Shown: piece by piece, positions 46,787-55,732 of the stretch
Numbering within the stretch: the stretch's first letter is position 1
How the letters are laid out: the number at the start of each line of letters is the position of its first letter
Source: Candidatus Saccharimonadota bacterium
GTDB taxonomy: Bacteria > Patescibacteriota > Saccharimonadia > Saccharimonadales > Saccharimonadaceae
Length of the DNA stretch: 64,000 bases
NCBI GenBank assembly: GCA_024699125.1
Contig: JAILQE010000012.1
Location: 90,263-154,262, forward strand
Direction: 5' to 3'
The notes under the pieces: generated by a model
Database searches by the model: none
What the model saw: the letters and a program-made list of their open reading frames with translations, nothing else
What the model was told of the DNA's origin: nothing
Translations under genes and position numbers: made by a program

Positions 46787-47322
46787 TATTTCTTACCTGC
46801 CTTTCCAGCCTTACGGATGATAACTTCATCAACATATTTAATACCTTTGCCTTTGTATGGTTCAGGTTTCTTAAGGCTACGGATTTCAGCCGCGGCTTGG
46901 CCGACTTTTTGTTTGTCGATGCCAGAGACGGTGATCTCCATTTTATCGGTCTTCAGTTCGACGCCTTCTGGAGCAGTGTATTTAACAGGATGTGAAAAGC
47001 CAAGGGCCATTTCAATCTGTTTGCCACCGCCGGATAGACGGAAACCGACACCGTTAACTTCTAGTTTTTTCTCGAAGCCTTTGGTAACACCTTGAACGGC
47101 ATTGTTGATCAATGCGCGTTGCAAACCGTGCCAGGCACGAGATTTTGGTTCGTCATCTTTGCGGGTGACGACAATTTGAGTACCTTCGACCTTAGTTTCG
47201 GTCTGAGGTTGAACCGGGACAACGAGTGAACCTTTTGGTCCTGCGACAGTAATCTCTTTGTCGCCGACCGTGATTGTCACTCCCGCCGGAATCTCGATGG
47301 GTTGTTTTCCGATACGACTCAT
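46786..47322 (-). CDS. rplF: 50S ribosomal protein L6
   Basis: The 178-aa L6 has two alpha-beta repeats and the C-terminal [14 protein letters not shown] signature. It now begins a transcription unit: its own promoter (TTGATA, 17 nt, TATAAT) and SD (AAGGG) lie between it and the inserted surface-protein gene. Confidence 0.97.
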   Translation of the reverse strand: MSRIGKQPIEIPAGVTITVGDKEITVAGPKGSLVVPVQPQTETKVEGTQIVVTRKDDEPKSRAWHGLQRALINNAVQGVTKGFEKKLEVNGVGFRLSGGGKQIEMALGFSHPVKYTAPEGVELKTDKMEITVSGIDKQKVGQAAAEIRSLKKPEPYKGKGIKYVDEVIIRKAGKAGKK

Positions 47323-47351
47323 AATTTTCCCTTAATGTTAATATCTTGTCC

Positions 47352-47380
47352 ATTATATCACGAAAATGCTTTTATATCAA
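47352..47380 (-). promoter_or_regulatory. Promoter driving rplF-rplR-rpsE-rplO
   Basis: TTGATA (47375-47380), a 17-nt spacer and TATAAT (47352-47357, extended TGA) lie on the minus strand right after the terminator of the inserted gene. Confidence 0.82.
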
Positions 47381-47382
47381 GA

Positions 47383-47410
47383 GAAAATCCCCTATTTTTA
47401 GGGGATTTTC
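47383..47410 (-). terminator. Terminator of the inserted surface-protein gene
   Basis: A ten-bp GAAAATCCCC / GGGGATTTTC stem has a loop of eight A/T. The T-run is short. Confidence 0.75.
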
Positions 47411-47436
47411 AATTTCGCTATATATAATATATATGC

Positions 47437-49776
47437 TTATTTATTTTGTTTGATTTTTCTTTTGGCTACAATACCGCAAATTGCTGCAACGAGGGCACCA
47501 GCAATGGCAAGAATTGCGTTGTTGCTGCTTGCTGAGCTCTCTTTTTCGTATGTTACAAAACCAGTATCTGGGGCATCAAGAGCACCAATTAGATCACTTG
47601 CGCCAGCGCCAGTTTCTGTATCTTTAGATTCAGTAGAATCGGTTGATTCGGCTGGTTCAGTTGGAGTGGTTGGTTCAGTTGGTTCGGTTGGCTCAGTAGG
47701 CTCGGTTGGTTCAGTTGGCTCGGTTGGTTCAGTTGGTTCGGTTGGCTCAGTAGGCTCCGTTGGTTCAGTAGGTTCGGTTGGCTCAGTTGGCTCGGTTGGC
47801 TCGGCTTCGGTATCTGAATAGACGACCATGAAGCTTGAGTAGAGATTGCTTTTAATTTTCAAGTTCTCACCATCAAATTCAAAGACGACTCTTTTAGCTG
47901 TTTTGTTGCCCTCATAATCTTCGTGACCACGAATCACGCCGTAAGCTCTAGTGTAGCCTTCGGCTGGCTCGAGTTCTTTGCCGCTCATATCGATAACGAA
48001 TTCTAGGTCAGAATCGAGGCCATAGAGCATACCAAGATATTCGTCGTTGCCGGAGTAAAACTCTGCATAGATATCATACATGGCGAGGATTTCTTCGCCC
48101 TCTTCCATCAATGCCATCATTTCTTCGCAGGCTTCGGTAAACTCTTGGCATTCAAACACAGAATATTCGAAGTCTACATAGACAGAGGCGACGATGGTCT
48201 GGTTGTCGAGCAAGGCGGATTTAAGGCCATCGATGCTCCAGACACTAGCGTAGTCGTTCACGTCTGTATTGTTTTTGAGAAGGTCCTTAATTTGGGCTTT
48301 CACAAATGCAACGAGCGTTTCCCTAGATGCAGGGGTGAGATTATCGTTTTCGTCTGCAACAACGTCGTATACGACAACATCAATATCTCTGCTCACCGGG
48401 TTAATAGTGTTGTTCAGGCTAAAGGTGAGCGTTCCGGTGCCGGCTGCAGTGCCAGTAACAGAGTTGCCGCTGATAGTTAGGATATCAGAAGCTCCGCCGA
48501 AAGTGCCATATTCTTTGGCAAGGTCAGGCAAGTTGATTTCTTGAGTTTCGCCTGCAGCGAGGAAGATAATCTCAGGCAAGTCGATATCTTCAAGAGCGGC
48601 GTCTACATAGTATGGGCCGTCGGCGCTTTTGGCATATTCATCGTAACCTTCAGTAATATAGTCGGTGTCAATTTCGTGAGAATATTCACCACCAGTGATG
48701 AATCCATCAACATCGGCAGCACTTACTGCTTCTCCGGTGGTTGAGGTAAATTTACCGCCAGAAATTGCAAAGTTAATCTTGCTAAGGCTGGTTTCATCAT
48801 TATTTTGTGGGTTAGCTTCAGAGAAGGCTACTGGGCCAGTAAATTGGCCGCCAGAAACCGTAACGTTAATTGCTTTTTTGGTGTTGTGCTGAGATACAGC
48901 AATAGCTGCACCCTTTGTGGTGTGGCCATTACCATTTGGGGCAACGCTATAAGCGGTTGCCGTTGAGGTAATGGTGCCGCCAGTAACATTCAAAGTGCCG
49001 GCACGGATTTCAATACCAGAGTCGCCACCAGTAATCGTACCGCCGCTCACATTAGTGGTGCCACCAGGTTGAGAAGCAAAGATACCAAGTTCGGTAGCAT
49101 TGATTGTACCGCCTTTTACATTAACAGTAATAGCACCAGTATTTGAACCATTGCTTGCAATACCGTAACCACCAGAGGTGATCGTACCGCCACTGATTGT
49201 GACTTTAGAATTATCAAAGGCAGCAATACCAAAGTCGCCCGCGTTAATTTCACCGGCATTAAGGGTTACTTCACTGTTTCCACCGATATTAAACCCGTAT
49301 TCGCCGACAATCTTGCCGCCATTTACGGTCACTTTAGCATCTTCGTATGCGCTAACTGCGATCGGTGAGCCTTCGATAGTACCGCTTTCGATAACCGTAT
49401 CGGCATACGCATAGATTGGCGCAAAGTCGGTATTCCCTTTAATTTTACCGTTTTCGCCACCATAAACAGTAAAAGTACCGGCGTCCGGAATAATCGAATA
49501 GCCATTTAGTGCATTTAGGGTGTAATTACCGAGGTAAAAACTTACACTATCGTATATCCAGGCGTCCTCATCTAGGTCGAAACTGGCCCCCATAATAACA
49601 GTTGTTTTTGCTGCGTCGAAGGCGTCCAATAGCTCAGTAGCACTAGTGACTACGGCACAGTTTTCGATCCCACTACAATCCGTTGGCATGGTTTCAGCTT
49701 GCGCGTTTAATGCACCGAATGCACTAATGCTAAAAGCAGCCGCTGGTATAATATAGGCTAATTTTTTTCTAGCCAT
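47437..49776 (-). CDS. Cell-surface beta-helix protein with (Glu-Pro-Thr)n stalk and PDTG anchor, inserted in the ribosomal cluster
   Basis: The 779-aa protein has a signal peptide, then about 300 residues of right-handed beta-helix-like repeats (TISGGTITSGGYGI, NVSGGTITGGDSG). A mixed domain of about 250 residues follows, then a stalk of about 18 Glu-Pro-Thr units, then APDTG, a TM helix and a KRKIKQNK tail: a sortase-type sorting signal with PDTG in place of LPxTG. The gene sits on the same strand between rplF and rpsH, which are neighbours in nearly all bacteria. Two promoters, an SD (AAAGGAG) and its own terminator make it autonomous. It was probably acquired by insertion. Confidence 0.9.
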   Translation of the reverse strand: MARKKLAYIIPAAAFSISAFGALNAQAETMPTDCSGIENCAVVTSATELLDAFDAAKTTVIMGASFDLDEDAWIYDSVSFYLGNYTLNALNGYSIIPDAGTFTVYGGENGKIKGNTDFAPIYAYADTVIESGTIEGSPIAVSAYEDAKVTVNGGKIVGEYGFNIGGNSEVTLNAGEINAGDFGIAAFDNSKVTISGGTITSGGYGIASNGSNTGAITVNVKGGTINATELGIFASQPGGTTNVSGGTITGGDSGIEIRAGTLNVTGGTITSTATAYSVAPNGNGHTTKGAAIAVSQHNTKKAINVTVSGGQFTGPVAFSEANPQNNDETSLSKINFAISGGKFTSTTGEAVSAADVDGFITGGEYSHEIDTDYITEGYDEYAKSADGPYYVDAALEDIDLPEIIFLAAGETQEINLPDLAKEYGTFGGASDILTISGNSVTGTAAGTGTLTFSLNNTINPVSRDIDVVVYDVVADENDNLTPASRETLVAFVKAQIKDLLKNNTDVNDYASVWSIDGLKSALLDNQTIVASVYVDFEYSVFECQEFTEACEEMMALMEEGEEILAMYDIYAEFYSGNDEYLGMLYGLDSDLEFVIDMSGKELEPAEGYTRAYGVIRGHEDYEGNKTAKRVVFEFDGENLKIKSNLYSSFMVVYSDTEAEPTEPTEPTEPTEPTEPTEPTEPTEPTEPTEPTEPTEPTEPTEPTTPTEPAESTDSTESKDTETGAGASDLIGALDAPDTGFVTYEKESSASSNNAILAIAGALVAAICGIVAKRKIKQNK
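47655..47810. repeat. (Glu-Pro-Thr)n coding tandem repeat
   Basis: About 18 nine-base units vary only at third positions (GGTTCAGTT, GGTTCGGTT, GGCTCAGTA), and pairs or triplets of variants recur. Copies were therefore duplicated in blocks. The tract encodes the wall-spanning stalk and is likely length-variable. Confidence 0.85.
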
Positions 49777-49800
49777 ACTCCATCTCCTTTAATTACTTGC

Positions 49801-49861
49801 ATTGTAACATTTAGGGCGTAAATAGTCAACTATTATAATACCGTTTATGCTTATTTGTCAA
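49801..49861 (-). promoter_or_regulatory. Tandem promoters of the inserted surface-protein gene
   Basis: P1 is TTGACA (49856-49861), 18 nt, TATAAT (49832-49837). P2 is TTGACT (49824-49829), 17 nt, TACAAT (49801-49806). Both face the surface gene. Two near-consensus promoters imply strong expression. Confidence 0.8.
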
Positions 49862-49868
49862 AAGCATA

Positions 49869-49902
49869 AAAAATAACCCTGGTTTCCCAGGGTTATTTTT
49901 CT
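49869..49902 (-). terminator. Terminator after rpsH
   Basis: AAAAATAACCCTGG / CCAGGGTTATTTTT is a 14-bp stem with a four-base loop and a T-run on the minus strand. It ends the upstream half of the ribosomal cluster. Confidence 0.92.
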
Positions 49903-49912
49903 AGTAATTAGA

Positions 49913-50314
49913 TTACCAAACGCGTACTAAGATTTCGCCACCAAGGCAGTTTTTCTTAGCTTCACGGCCGGTCATCAAACCTTTAGAGGTTGAGATGATG
50001 ACGGCACCACGACCGGATTTAACGGTTGGGATGTCTTCAACGGCGGTGTAGACACGGCGGCCAGGTTTGCTTACTTTCTCGATCTCGTTGATGCGAGCAG
50101 CTTCGCCTGGGTTTGCAATCACGATGTGAAGGATACCGCGTGGTTTGCCTTCTTCGACGTCGTAGCTAGCCAAGTAACCATTTTTAACGAGCACGTCAAC
50201 AACGGCAACTTTGAGCTTAGAGGTTGGAACGCGAATTTCAGTCTTGCCAACCTTGTCGGCGTTACGAATACGAGTGATTAAATCCGCGATTTGATCTGTA
50301 GATTGTAATGACAT
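49913..50314 (-). CDS. rpsH: 30S ribosomal protein S8
   Basis: The 133-aa protein has DLITRIRNAD at the N-terminus and the conserved GVVIISTSKGLMTGREA-type C-terminus (here GAVIISTSKGLMT...). It binds the central 16S rRNA domain. It is the last gene before the terminator that splits the cluster. Confidence 0.97.
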   Translation of the reverse strand: MSLQSTDQIADLITRIRNADKVGKTEIRVPTSKLKVAVVDVLVKNGYLASYDVEEGKPRGILHIVIANPGEAARINEIEKVSKPGRRVYTAVEDIPTVKSGRGAVIISTSKGLMTGREAKKNCLGGEILVRVW

Positions 50315-50330
50315 ATCTTCTCCTTTCTCC

Positions 50331-50600
50331 TTACCAGCTACTCTTAGTTACACCAGGGATTTCACCCTTGCTTGCTTTTTCACGGAAGGTAATACGGCTC
50401 ATACCAAAGCGGCGCATGTAGCCACGTGGACGACCGTCGAGCATGTCGCGGTTTTTGAGGCGCGTAACGGAACTGTTTCTAGGAAGCTTTTGGAGACCTT
50501 CGAGGTCGCCAGCGGCCTTAAGCTCAGCACGTTTTGCGCTGTATTTTTCATACATTTTGCGGCGTTTTTCGTCACGGAGGACAGCAGATTTCTTAGCCAT
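50331..50600 (-). CDS. rpsN: 30S ribosomal protein S14 (zinc-independent form)
   Basis: The 89-aa long-form S14 lacks CxxC zinc knuckles and ends [25 protein letters not shown]. The ORF-track start (50624) lies in the rplE 3' end; ATG 50600 ([15 protein letters not shown]) has an SD and is the usual start. Confidence 0.96.
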   Translation of the reverse strand: MAKKSAVLRDEKRRKMYEKYSAKRAELKAAGDLEGLQKLPRNSSVTRLKNRDMLDGRPRGYMRRFGMSRITFREKASKGEIPGVTKSSW

Positions 50601-50601
50601 C

Positions 50602-51171
50602 TTACTTGTCTCCTTTCTTCTCAAACGGCATACCGAAGAGTTCTAACAATTTAGTACTTCCTTCCTTTGAACCATTTTTAATGATAAAAGTCATCTCAAG
50701 GCCATGAAGAACAGAGGCATCTTCGAAGGTAATTTCTGGGAAGACGGTTTGTTCTTTAAGACCGAGGTTGTAGTTACCTTGTTTGTCAAATGCATCGCGG
50801 GACACACCGTGGAAGTCACGTACGTGTGGCAAAGCAATGTTGATCAAGCGATCGACAAATTCGTACATCTTGTCGTTACGAAGGGTAACGAGGTAGCCAA
50901 CTGGGGCACCCATGCCTTTGCGGATTTTGAAGGTCGCAATGGATTTTTTAGCAAGACGTGAGGTTGGAACTTGGCCGGTGATTTTGGTGAGGGTAAGTTC
51001 AACGGTTTCGGTGAACTTTTTGTCTTCACGTTTTTTACCGACACCACAAGAAACAACGAGTTTCTTGAGTTCTGGAACTTGGTTGATGTTTTTAAGGCCA
51101 AGTTCTTTCATTAATTTAGCCTTCAGCTCTTTTTCGTAGAGCTCTTTAAGGCGTGGAGTAGTTTCAGCCAT
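50602..51171 (-). CDS. rplE: 50S ribosomal protein L5
   Basis: The 189-aa protein has the L5 signatures [23 protein letters not shown] and [19 protein letters not shown]. It contacts 5S rRNA and the P-site tRNA. Its ATG overlaps the rplX stop by one base. Confidence 0.97.
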   Translation of the reverse strand: MAETTPRLKELYEKELKAKLMKELGLKNINQVPELKKLVVSCGVGKKREDKKFTETVELTLTKITGQVPTSRLAKKSIATFKIRKGMGAPVGYLVTLRNDKMYEFVDRLINIALPHVRDFHGVSRDAFDKQGNYNLGLKEQTVFPEITFEDASVLHGLEMTFIIKNGSKEGSTKLLELFGMPFEKKGDK

Positions 51172-51434
51172 TATTTAGCTCCTTTCTTTGCTGTGGCTTT
51201 CTTTTCTGGCTTGGCAGCCTCAACGAGTTTGAGATTCGAGAGGTCAATACCAACATGAATGGTTTTCTTGCCACCTTTTGGATTCATGTAAGATTTCTTC
51301 ATGTGGCGTTCGCGTACTTCGATACCTTCGAGGTAAGCTTTGCCATCTTTAACTTTCACAACTTTGGCGCTTTGACCTTTGTTATCGCCAGCAATGACCA
51401 TAACTTTGTCGCCAGTTTTAATATTCTGTGCCAT
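51171..51434 (-). CDS. rplX: 50S ribosomal protein L24
   Basis: The 87-aa protein has an N-terminal KOW motif (KTGDKVMVIAGDNKGQSAKVVKV). It is an assembly initiator on 23S rRNA, shorter than most L24 and ending in a Lys/Ala tail. Confidence 0.96.
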   Translation of the reverse strand: MAQNIKTGDKVMVIAGDNKGQSAKVVKVKDGKAYLEGIEVRERHMKKSYMNPKGGKKTIHVGIDLSNLKLVEAAKPEKKATAKKGAK

Positions 51435-51435
51435 A

Positions 51436-51804
51436 TTAGAGTACCTCCGGAGCTAAGCTAATAATTTTAGTAAAGCCAAGGTCACGAAGTTCGCGTGGGA
51501 TTGGACCAAACACACGAGTACCCTTTGGAGTTTTGTCATCGTTAACAAGCACAGCTGCGTTTTCGTCGAAACGGATGGTGGAACCATCAGCGCGGCGGAT
51601 TGGAGCGGTGGTGCGAACGATAACAGCTTTTACTACGGCCTTTTTCTTGGTGTTGCCATGTGGATCGGCGTCTTTAACGCTGCAGGTTACGATATCACCA
51701 ACGTGAGCGTAACGAGCGCGAGTACCACCGAGGACACGGATTACACCAAGTTCTTTGGCGCCGCTGTTATCAGCGACTTTTAATCTAGTTTCCTGTTGGA
51801 TCAT
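51436..51804 (-). CDS. rplN: 50S ribosomal protein L14
   Basis: At 122 aa, the family's standard length, it has [27 protein letters not shown] and the C-terminal [19 protein letters not shown]. Confidence 0.98.
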   Translation of the reverse strand: MIQQETRLKVADNSGAKELGVIRVLGGTRARYAHVGDIVTCSVKDADPHGNTKKKAVVKAVIVRTTAPIRRADGSTIRFDENAAVLVNDDKTPKGTRVFGPIPRELRDLGFTKIISLAPEVL

Positions 51805-51806
51805 AT

Positions 51807-52103
51807 TTATTCCTCAACTTCCTTGGTTTCACCAAGTACTTCTTCTTTTAGTTCGACCGTGCCGTGTGAACGTTCAAGGACCTTAACTAAAGTGTAAGCT
51901 TTGGTCTTTGAAAGTGGGCGGCAGGCGGCGATTTCGACCTTATCACCTAATTTTGCTTCATTTTTCTCATCGTGAGCGGTATATTTACGAGTTTTCGTAA
52001 ATTGCTTGCGATAGAGTGGGTGAGTTTCACGATTCGTGATGGAGACGGTAATGGTCTTATCACGCTTATCGGAGGTTACGATACCTTGCAATGTGTGGGC
52101 CAT
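51807..52103 (-). CDS. rpsQ: 30S ribosomal protein S17
   Basis: The 98-aa protein has [17 protein letters not shown] and the [27 protein letters not shown]-fold signature, with a short acidic tail. It follows rplP with one base between them, so rpmC (L29), usually found here, is absent from this place. Confidence 0.97.
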   Translation of the reverse strand: MAHTLQGIVTSDKRDKTITVSITNRETHPLYRKQFTKTRKYTAHDEKNEAKLGDKVEIAACRPLSKTKAYTLVKVLERSHGTVELKEEVLGETKEVEE

Positions 52104-52104
52104 A

Positions 52105-52524
52105 TTAGAACTCCTCTTTCTTAATAATTTTACATTTGACTGGAAGCTTGTGAGAAGCTAAGCGAAGAGCTTCTTTAGCTTGTTCGTCGGTAACATCAGC
52201 GATTTCAAACATCACGGTACCAGCTTTAACCTTAGCGACGAAGAATTGTGGTTCACCTTTACCGGAACCCATTTTCACGTCTAGAGGTTTTTTGGTAACT
52301 GGAGTGTGTGGGAAGATACGAATCCAGATCTTACCACCACGCTTGATGTAACGGGTAATAGCTTGACGGCCAGCCTCGATTTGGCGGCTGGTGATGCGCT
52401 CGTTGTCGAGAGACATCAAACCGTAATCACCAAAGGCGACGGTGTTGCAGCGGGTTGCTACACCTTCGTTTTTGCCTTTGCGGACTTTGCGGTGTGCAGT
52501 TTTCTTTGGAAGTAAAATAGCCAT
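52105..52524 (-). CDS. rplP: 50S ribosomal protein L16
   Basis: The 139-aa protein has LLPKKTAHRKVRKGKNEG, QIEAGRQAITRYIKRGG and WIRIFPHTPVTKKPLDVKMGSGKG, all family hallmarks. It organises the A-site region of the 50S subunit. Confidence 0.98.
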   Translation of the reverse strand: MAILLPKKTAHRKVRKGKNEGVATRCNTVAFGDYGLMSLDNERITSRQIEAGRQAITRYIKRGGKIWIRIFPHTPVTKKPLDVKMGSGKGEPQFFVAKVKAGTVMFEIADVTDEQAKEALRLASHKLPVKCKIIKKEEF

Positions 52525-52525
52525 A

Positions 52526-53152
52526 TTACTTTTCCCCCTTGTAGATCCAGACCTTTACGCCAACGATACCAGCGATGGTTGGAGCGTGGTGACAGTGGAA
52601 ATCAATGTCAGCACGAAGCGTGTGTAGAGGCACGGAACCTTCAATAAATTTTTCACGACGGCTCATTTCAGCACCGTTCAAACGGCCAGAAACTTCGATA
52701 CGAACACCTTTAGCACCTGCGTTCATGGTAGATTGGAGAGCCATTTTAACGGCGCGGCGGAAGTTCATACGTTTGCCAAGTTGGAAACCGATGTTTTCGG
52801 CAACCAATTTAGCGTTAAGTTCTGGTTTTTTAACTTCTTCAACGTTGATGCGGATTGGGCCTTCAACGATTTTTTCGAGGTCTTTTTTGAGCTCGTTGAT
52901 GCCAGCACCTTGCTTGCCGATCACTGCACCAGCTTTAGCGGTGAGGATAGTGATGGTGGTAAGGTTGGCGGAGCGCTCAACATTGACTTTAGCAATGGTT
53001 GGGCGGCTCTTGAAACGATCTTCGATCATTTCACGGATTTTGACGTCTTCAATCAACCAATGACGGAAGTCGGCTTTCTTAGTAAACCACTTAGAAGACC
53101 AGTCTTTGCTGATTTGGAGACGGTAAGAGATGGGATTAACCTTCTGACCCAT
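52526..53152 (-). CDS. rpsC: 30S ribosomal protein S3
   Basis: The 208-aa protein has MGQKVNPISYRLQ at the start, the KH domain GKQGAGINELKKDLEK and the C-terminal VEVSGRLNGAEMSRREKF-like motif. It lies at the mRNA entry channel and has helicase activity in other bacteria. Confidence 0.98.
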   Translation of the reverse strand: MGQKVNPISYRLQISKDWSSKWFTKKADFRHWLIEDVKIREMIEDRFKSRPTIAKVNVERSANLTTITILTAKAGAVIGKQGAGINELKKDLEKIVEGPIRINVEEVKKPELNAKLVAENIGFQLGKRMNFRRAVKMALQSTMNAGAKGVRIEVSGRLNGAEMSRREKFIEGSVPLHTLRADIDFHCHHAPTIAGIVGVKVWIYKGEK

Positions 53153-53153
53153 A

Positions 53154-53567
53154 TTACTTTTTCTCCTTTTCTTCTTTAGCCGGTTCGGCTTTCTTAGCTT
53201 CGGCGGCCTTCTTTACTTTTTCTTCGCCGGCGACCTCGACAAAGATGTTGCTTGAAATCTTCTCATATGGAAGAGCGCGACCACGGGAGGCTGGAACATA
53301 GCGGCGCATGCGGGTACCAGCGGTAACCGAGATGCGGGCGATACGGATAGTTTTTGGATCGATGCTAACCTTTGAGTTGTTCAAAAGGTTGGCATTGGCT
53401 GATTCAATAGCTTTGCGTACGGCTCTAGCAGCACGACGTGGGGTGTTTTCTAGGATAACGATAGCATCGGCAACGTAGCGATCGCGTACAAGTGAAGCGA
53501 CAACGCTAGTTTTGCGTGGTTGGCTATCGATGCCTTTTTCATAGGCATGTGCGAAGTAAGTAGCCAT
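53154..53567 (-). CDS. rplV: 50S ribosomal protein L22
   Basis: The 137-aa protein has the L22 beta-hairpin motif RISVTAGTRMRRYVPASRGRA that lines the exit tunnel, plus a Lys/Glu/Ala-rich C-terminal extension of about 25 residues. Confidence 0.96.
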   Translation of the reverse strand: MATYFAHAYEKGIDSQPRKTSVVASLVRDRYVADAIVILENTPRRAARAVRKAIESANANLLNNSKVSIDPKTIRIARISVTAGTRMRRYVPASRGRALPYEKISSNIFVEVAGEEKVKKAAEAKKAEPAKEEKEKK

Positions 53568-53860
53568 TAGTTAGCTCCTTTCGCAGCAGCAGCCTCAGCA
53601 GCTTTTTTGCCGCCATGGCGCTTAAATTTACGGGTTGGCGCGAATTCGCCGAGCTTGTGACCGACCATGTTTTCAGATACAAACACTGGCACGTGCACGC
53701 GGCCGTTGTGAACGGCGATGGTGCGGCCAACCATTTCTGGAGAAATGGTAGACTGGCGAGCCCAGGTTTTGATCACTGTACGGTCTTCGGCGGAGAGAGC
53801 ACCAATCTTTTTGGCGAGTTTGTAGTCCACGAATGGACCTTTCTTAAGACTCCTCGACAT
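53567..53860 (-). CDS. rpsS: 30S ribosomal protein S19
   Basis: The 97-aa protein begins [15 protein letters not shown] and has the [19 protein letters not shown] signature; the tail is alanine-rich. It overlaps rplV and rplB by one base on either side. Confidence 0.98.
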   Translation of the reverse strand: MSRSLKKGPFVDYKLAKKIGALSAEDRTVIKTWARQSTISPEMVGRTIAVHNGRVHVPVFVSENMVGHKLGEFAPTRKFKRHGGKKAAEAAAAKGAN

Positions 53861-54696
53861 TATTTCCTCTTTCCTTCGTGGCGACTGCGCACGATCATTT
53901 TATTAGTTTTCTTATTGTGACGGGTACGGTAACCAAGAGTAAGTTGACCCCATGGAGTGCGTGGAGCTTTACCAGAACCGTGACGGCCACCATCACCACC
54001 ACCATGAGGGTGATCGGTTGCGTTCATCACGACACCACGTACCGTTGGGCGAATGCCTTTGCGGCGGCGACGACCAGCAGCACCGATTTTAACGTTTTGG
54101 TGCTGAAGGTTGGAAACTACACCAATAGAAGCTTCGCAGGTTTCGAGAACTTTGCGAACTTCGCCTGATGGCATTTTGAGGGTGGCATAGCCATCTTCTT
54201 TTGCCATAAGTTGGGCGGAGCTACCAGCAGCGCGGACCATTTGAGCACCGCGGCCTGGGGTAAGTTCAATAGCGTAGACAAAGGTACCGACAGGGATATT
54301 AGCGAGTGGCATGCGGTTTGAATCTTCAACTGCAGCTTCGTCACCAGTAGCAAAAGTGGTGCCTTTGGTCATCTTGGTATCAGCGATTACATAGTAGTAA
54401 ACACCGTTTTGATCTTTCACACGAGCGATACGAGCGCTACGGTTTGGATCGTACTCAATTTCCTCAACCGTAAGGGTAAGACCCTTTGGAAGGTTGTGGG
54501 TAAGGATGCGGTAATGGCGCTTGACACCGCCACCACGATGGCGAACGGTAATGCGGCCTTGGTTGTTTTTACCAGCATTCTGTTTCTTAGCTTTTAATAG
54601 TGATTTTAGAGGCCTTCTCGTCGTAATTTGATCGTAATCTTCGGTCGTTTTTTGACGTTGAGCCGGAGTAATTGGGCGATAAGCTTTAATACTCAT
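53860..54696 (-). CDS. rplB: 50S ribosomal protein L2
   Basis: The 278-aa protein has [11 protein letters not shown] at the N-terminus and the catalytic-centre region [18 protein letters not shown] with the conserved histidine. It binds 23S rRNA domains II and IV near the peptidyl transferase centre. Confidence 0.98.
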   Translation of the reverse strand: MSIKAYRPITPAQRQKTTEDYDQITTRRPLKSLLKAKKQNAGKNNQGRITVRHRGGGVKRHYRILTHNLPKGLTLTVEEIEYDPNRSARIARVKDQNGVYYYVIADTKMTKGTTFATGDEAAVEDSNRMPLANIPVGTFVYAIELTPGRGAQMVRAAGSSAQLMAKEDGYATLKMPSGEVRKVLETCEASIGVVSNLQHQNVKIGAAGRRRRKGIRPTVRGVVMNATDHPHGGGDGGRHGSGKAPRTPWGQLTLGYRTRHNKKTNKMIVRSRHEGKRK

Positions 54697-55127
54697 TACT
54701 TGTTCTCCTTAGCTGCTTTCTTGTCGGCCTTCGCTGCGCTACGGCCGTTCTTCGAATCGGCCTTGGCTTCTGCTTTGGCTTCCTTTGCGCTGCTTTTCTT
54801 TGGCTCTTCTTTTTCTGGTTCATCGAAAACCTTGATAGAATTGCCTTCCTTTAATGTTACATATGCATACTTCTTATCCTGGCGGAAAGTTGTACCTGGA
54901 TAAGCGTGTTTGCCTTTGCTGAATTTGGTTTTCTTACCATCGCGGATAAGCGTGCGGACGTCGGTAACAGTTACGTTGAATTCATCTTCAACGAGTTTAG
55001 CGATGGCTTGTTTGCTCATAGCTGGTTTAACTGCGAAAACGTAGGTACGTTTGGTTTGTTCGCGGTAAGTTTTTTCAGTTGCACGTGGCTCCAAGAGGTG
55101 GAGTTTGATATTTGCTTCTTTTGCCAT
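54696..55127 (-). CDS. rplW: 50S ribosomal protein L23
   Basis: The 143-aa protein has an L23 core (KLHLLEPRATEKTYREQTKRTYVF...KKYAYVTLKEG) of about 95 residues. A Lys/Ala/Glu-rich tail of about 45 residues is not part of the standard protein. L23 sits at the tunnel exit, where chaperones dock. Confidence 0.95.
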   Translation of the reverse strand: MAKEANIKLHLLEPRATEKTYREQTKRTYVFAVKPAMSKQAIAKLVEDEFNVTVTDVRTLIRDGKKTKFSKGKHAYPGTTFRQDKKYAYVTLKEGNSIKVFDEPEKEEPKKSSAKEAKAEAKADSKNGRSAAKADKKAAKENK

Positions 55128-55128
55128 A

Positions 55129-55731
55129 TTACTTCTCCTCTCCCATTAGCCAGTCTTTAATCATTGGCATAGCTTTGTCAGTGATAACGATTTTGTCAGC
55201 GTTCATAATATCGAAAACGTTGAGGTAGGTTGGGCGAACTACTTTGAGGTTGGCAACGTTTCTGGTTGCGCGGATAACGAGTTCGTCTTTCTCAGAAACT
55301 ACTAGAAGGACATTTTCTTTGTCGCTAATTTTGTTAGCTTTAAGCATGTCGATAGTTTCTTTGGTTTTGCCTTTAGGGCAAGCGAAAGTTTCGATAGTAA
55401 CGATTGCTTTGGCGGCGTTTTTCAAGCTAAGAGCTTGGCGAACGGCGACCTTCTTAGCGGTTTTGCTAAGTTTCTTGGTGAAGTTCTCTTCACCGGTGCG
55501 ACCGAAGGCCACACCACCATGGCGCCAGATAGGGTTGCGGGTGCTGCCGAAGCGGGCACGACCAGTACCTTTTTGTTTCCATGGTTTTTTACCACCACCG
55601 CTTACTTCACCACGCTTCAAAGTTTTGGCGTGAGAGCTGCGGGAGTTGGCGAGATATGCGTCGTAAGCGAGTTTTACGAGTTCGTGATTTTCTACGGTCA
55701 AACCGAAGATGTCTTTATTCAAAGTAGCCAT
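55129..55731 (-). CDS. rplD: 50S ribosomal protein L4
   Basis: The 200-aa protein has the L4 core GGGKKPWKQKGTGRARFGSTRNPIWRHGGVAFG loop that enters the exit tunnel. It can autoregulate ribosomal operons in enterobacteria; this is unknown here. Confidence 0.97.
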   Translation of the reverse strand: MATLNKDIFGLTVENHELVKLAYDAYLANSRSSHAKTLKRGEVSGGGKKPWKQKGTGRARFGSTRNPIWRHGGVAFGRTGEENFTKKLSKTAKKVAVRQALSLKNAAKAIVTIETFACPKGKTKETIDMLKANKISDKENVLLVVSEKDELVIRATRNVANLKVVRPTYLNVFDIMNADKIVITDKAMPMIKDWLMGEEK

Positions 55732-55732
55732 A

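Noticed and set aside
47655-47810. CRISPR-like array of short repeats
   Set aside because: Unit is nine bases without spacers and encodes Glu-Pro-Thr in frame.
47450-47821. Plus-strand ORF with GSVGSV repeats
   Set aside because: Antisense shadow of the Glu-Pro-Thr stalk of the surface protein.
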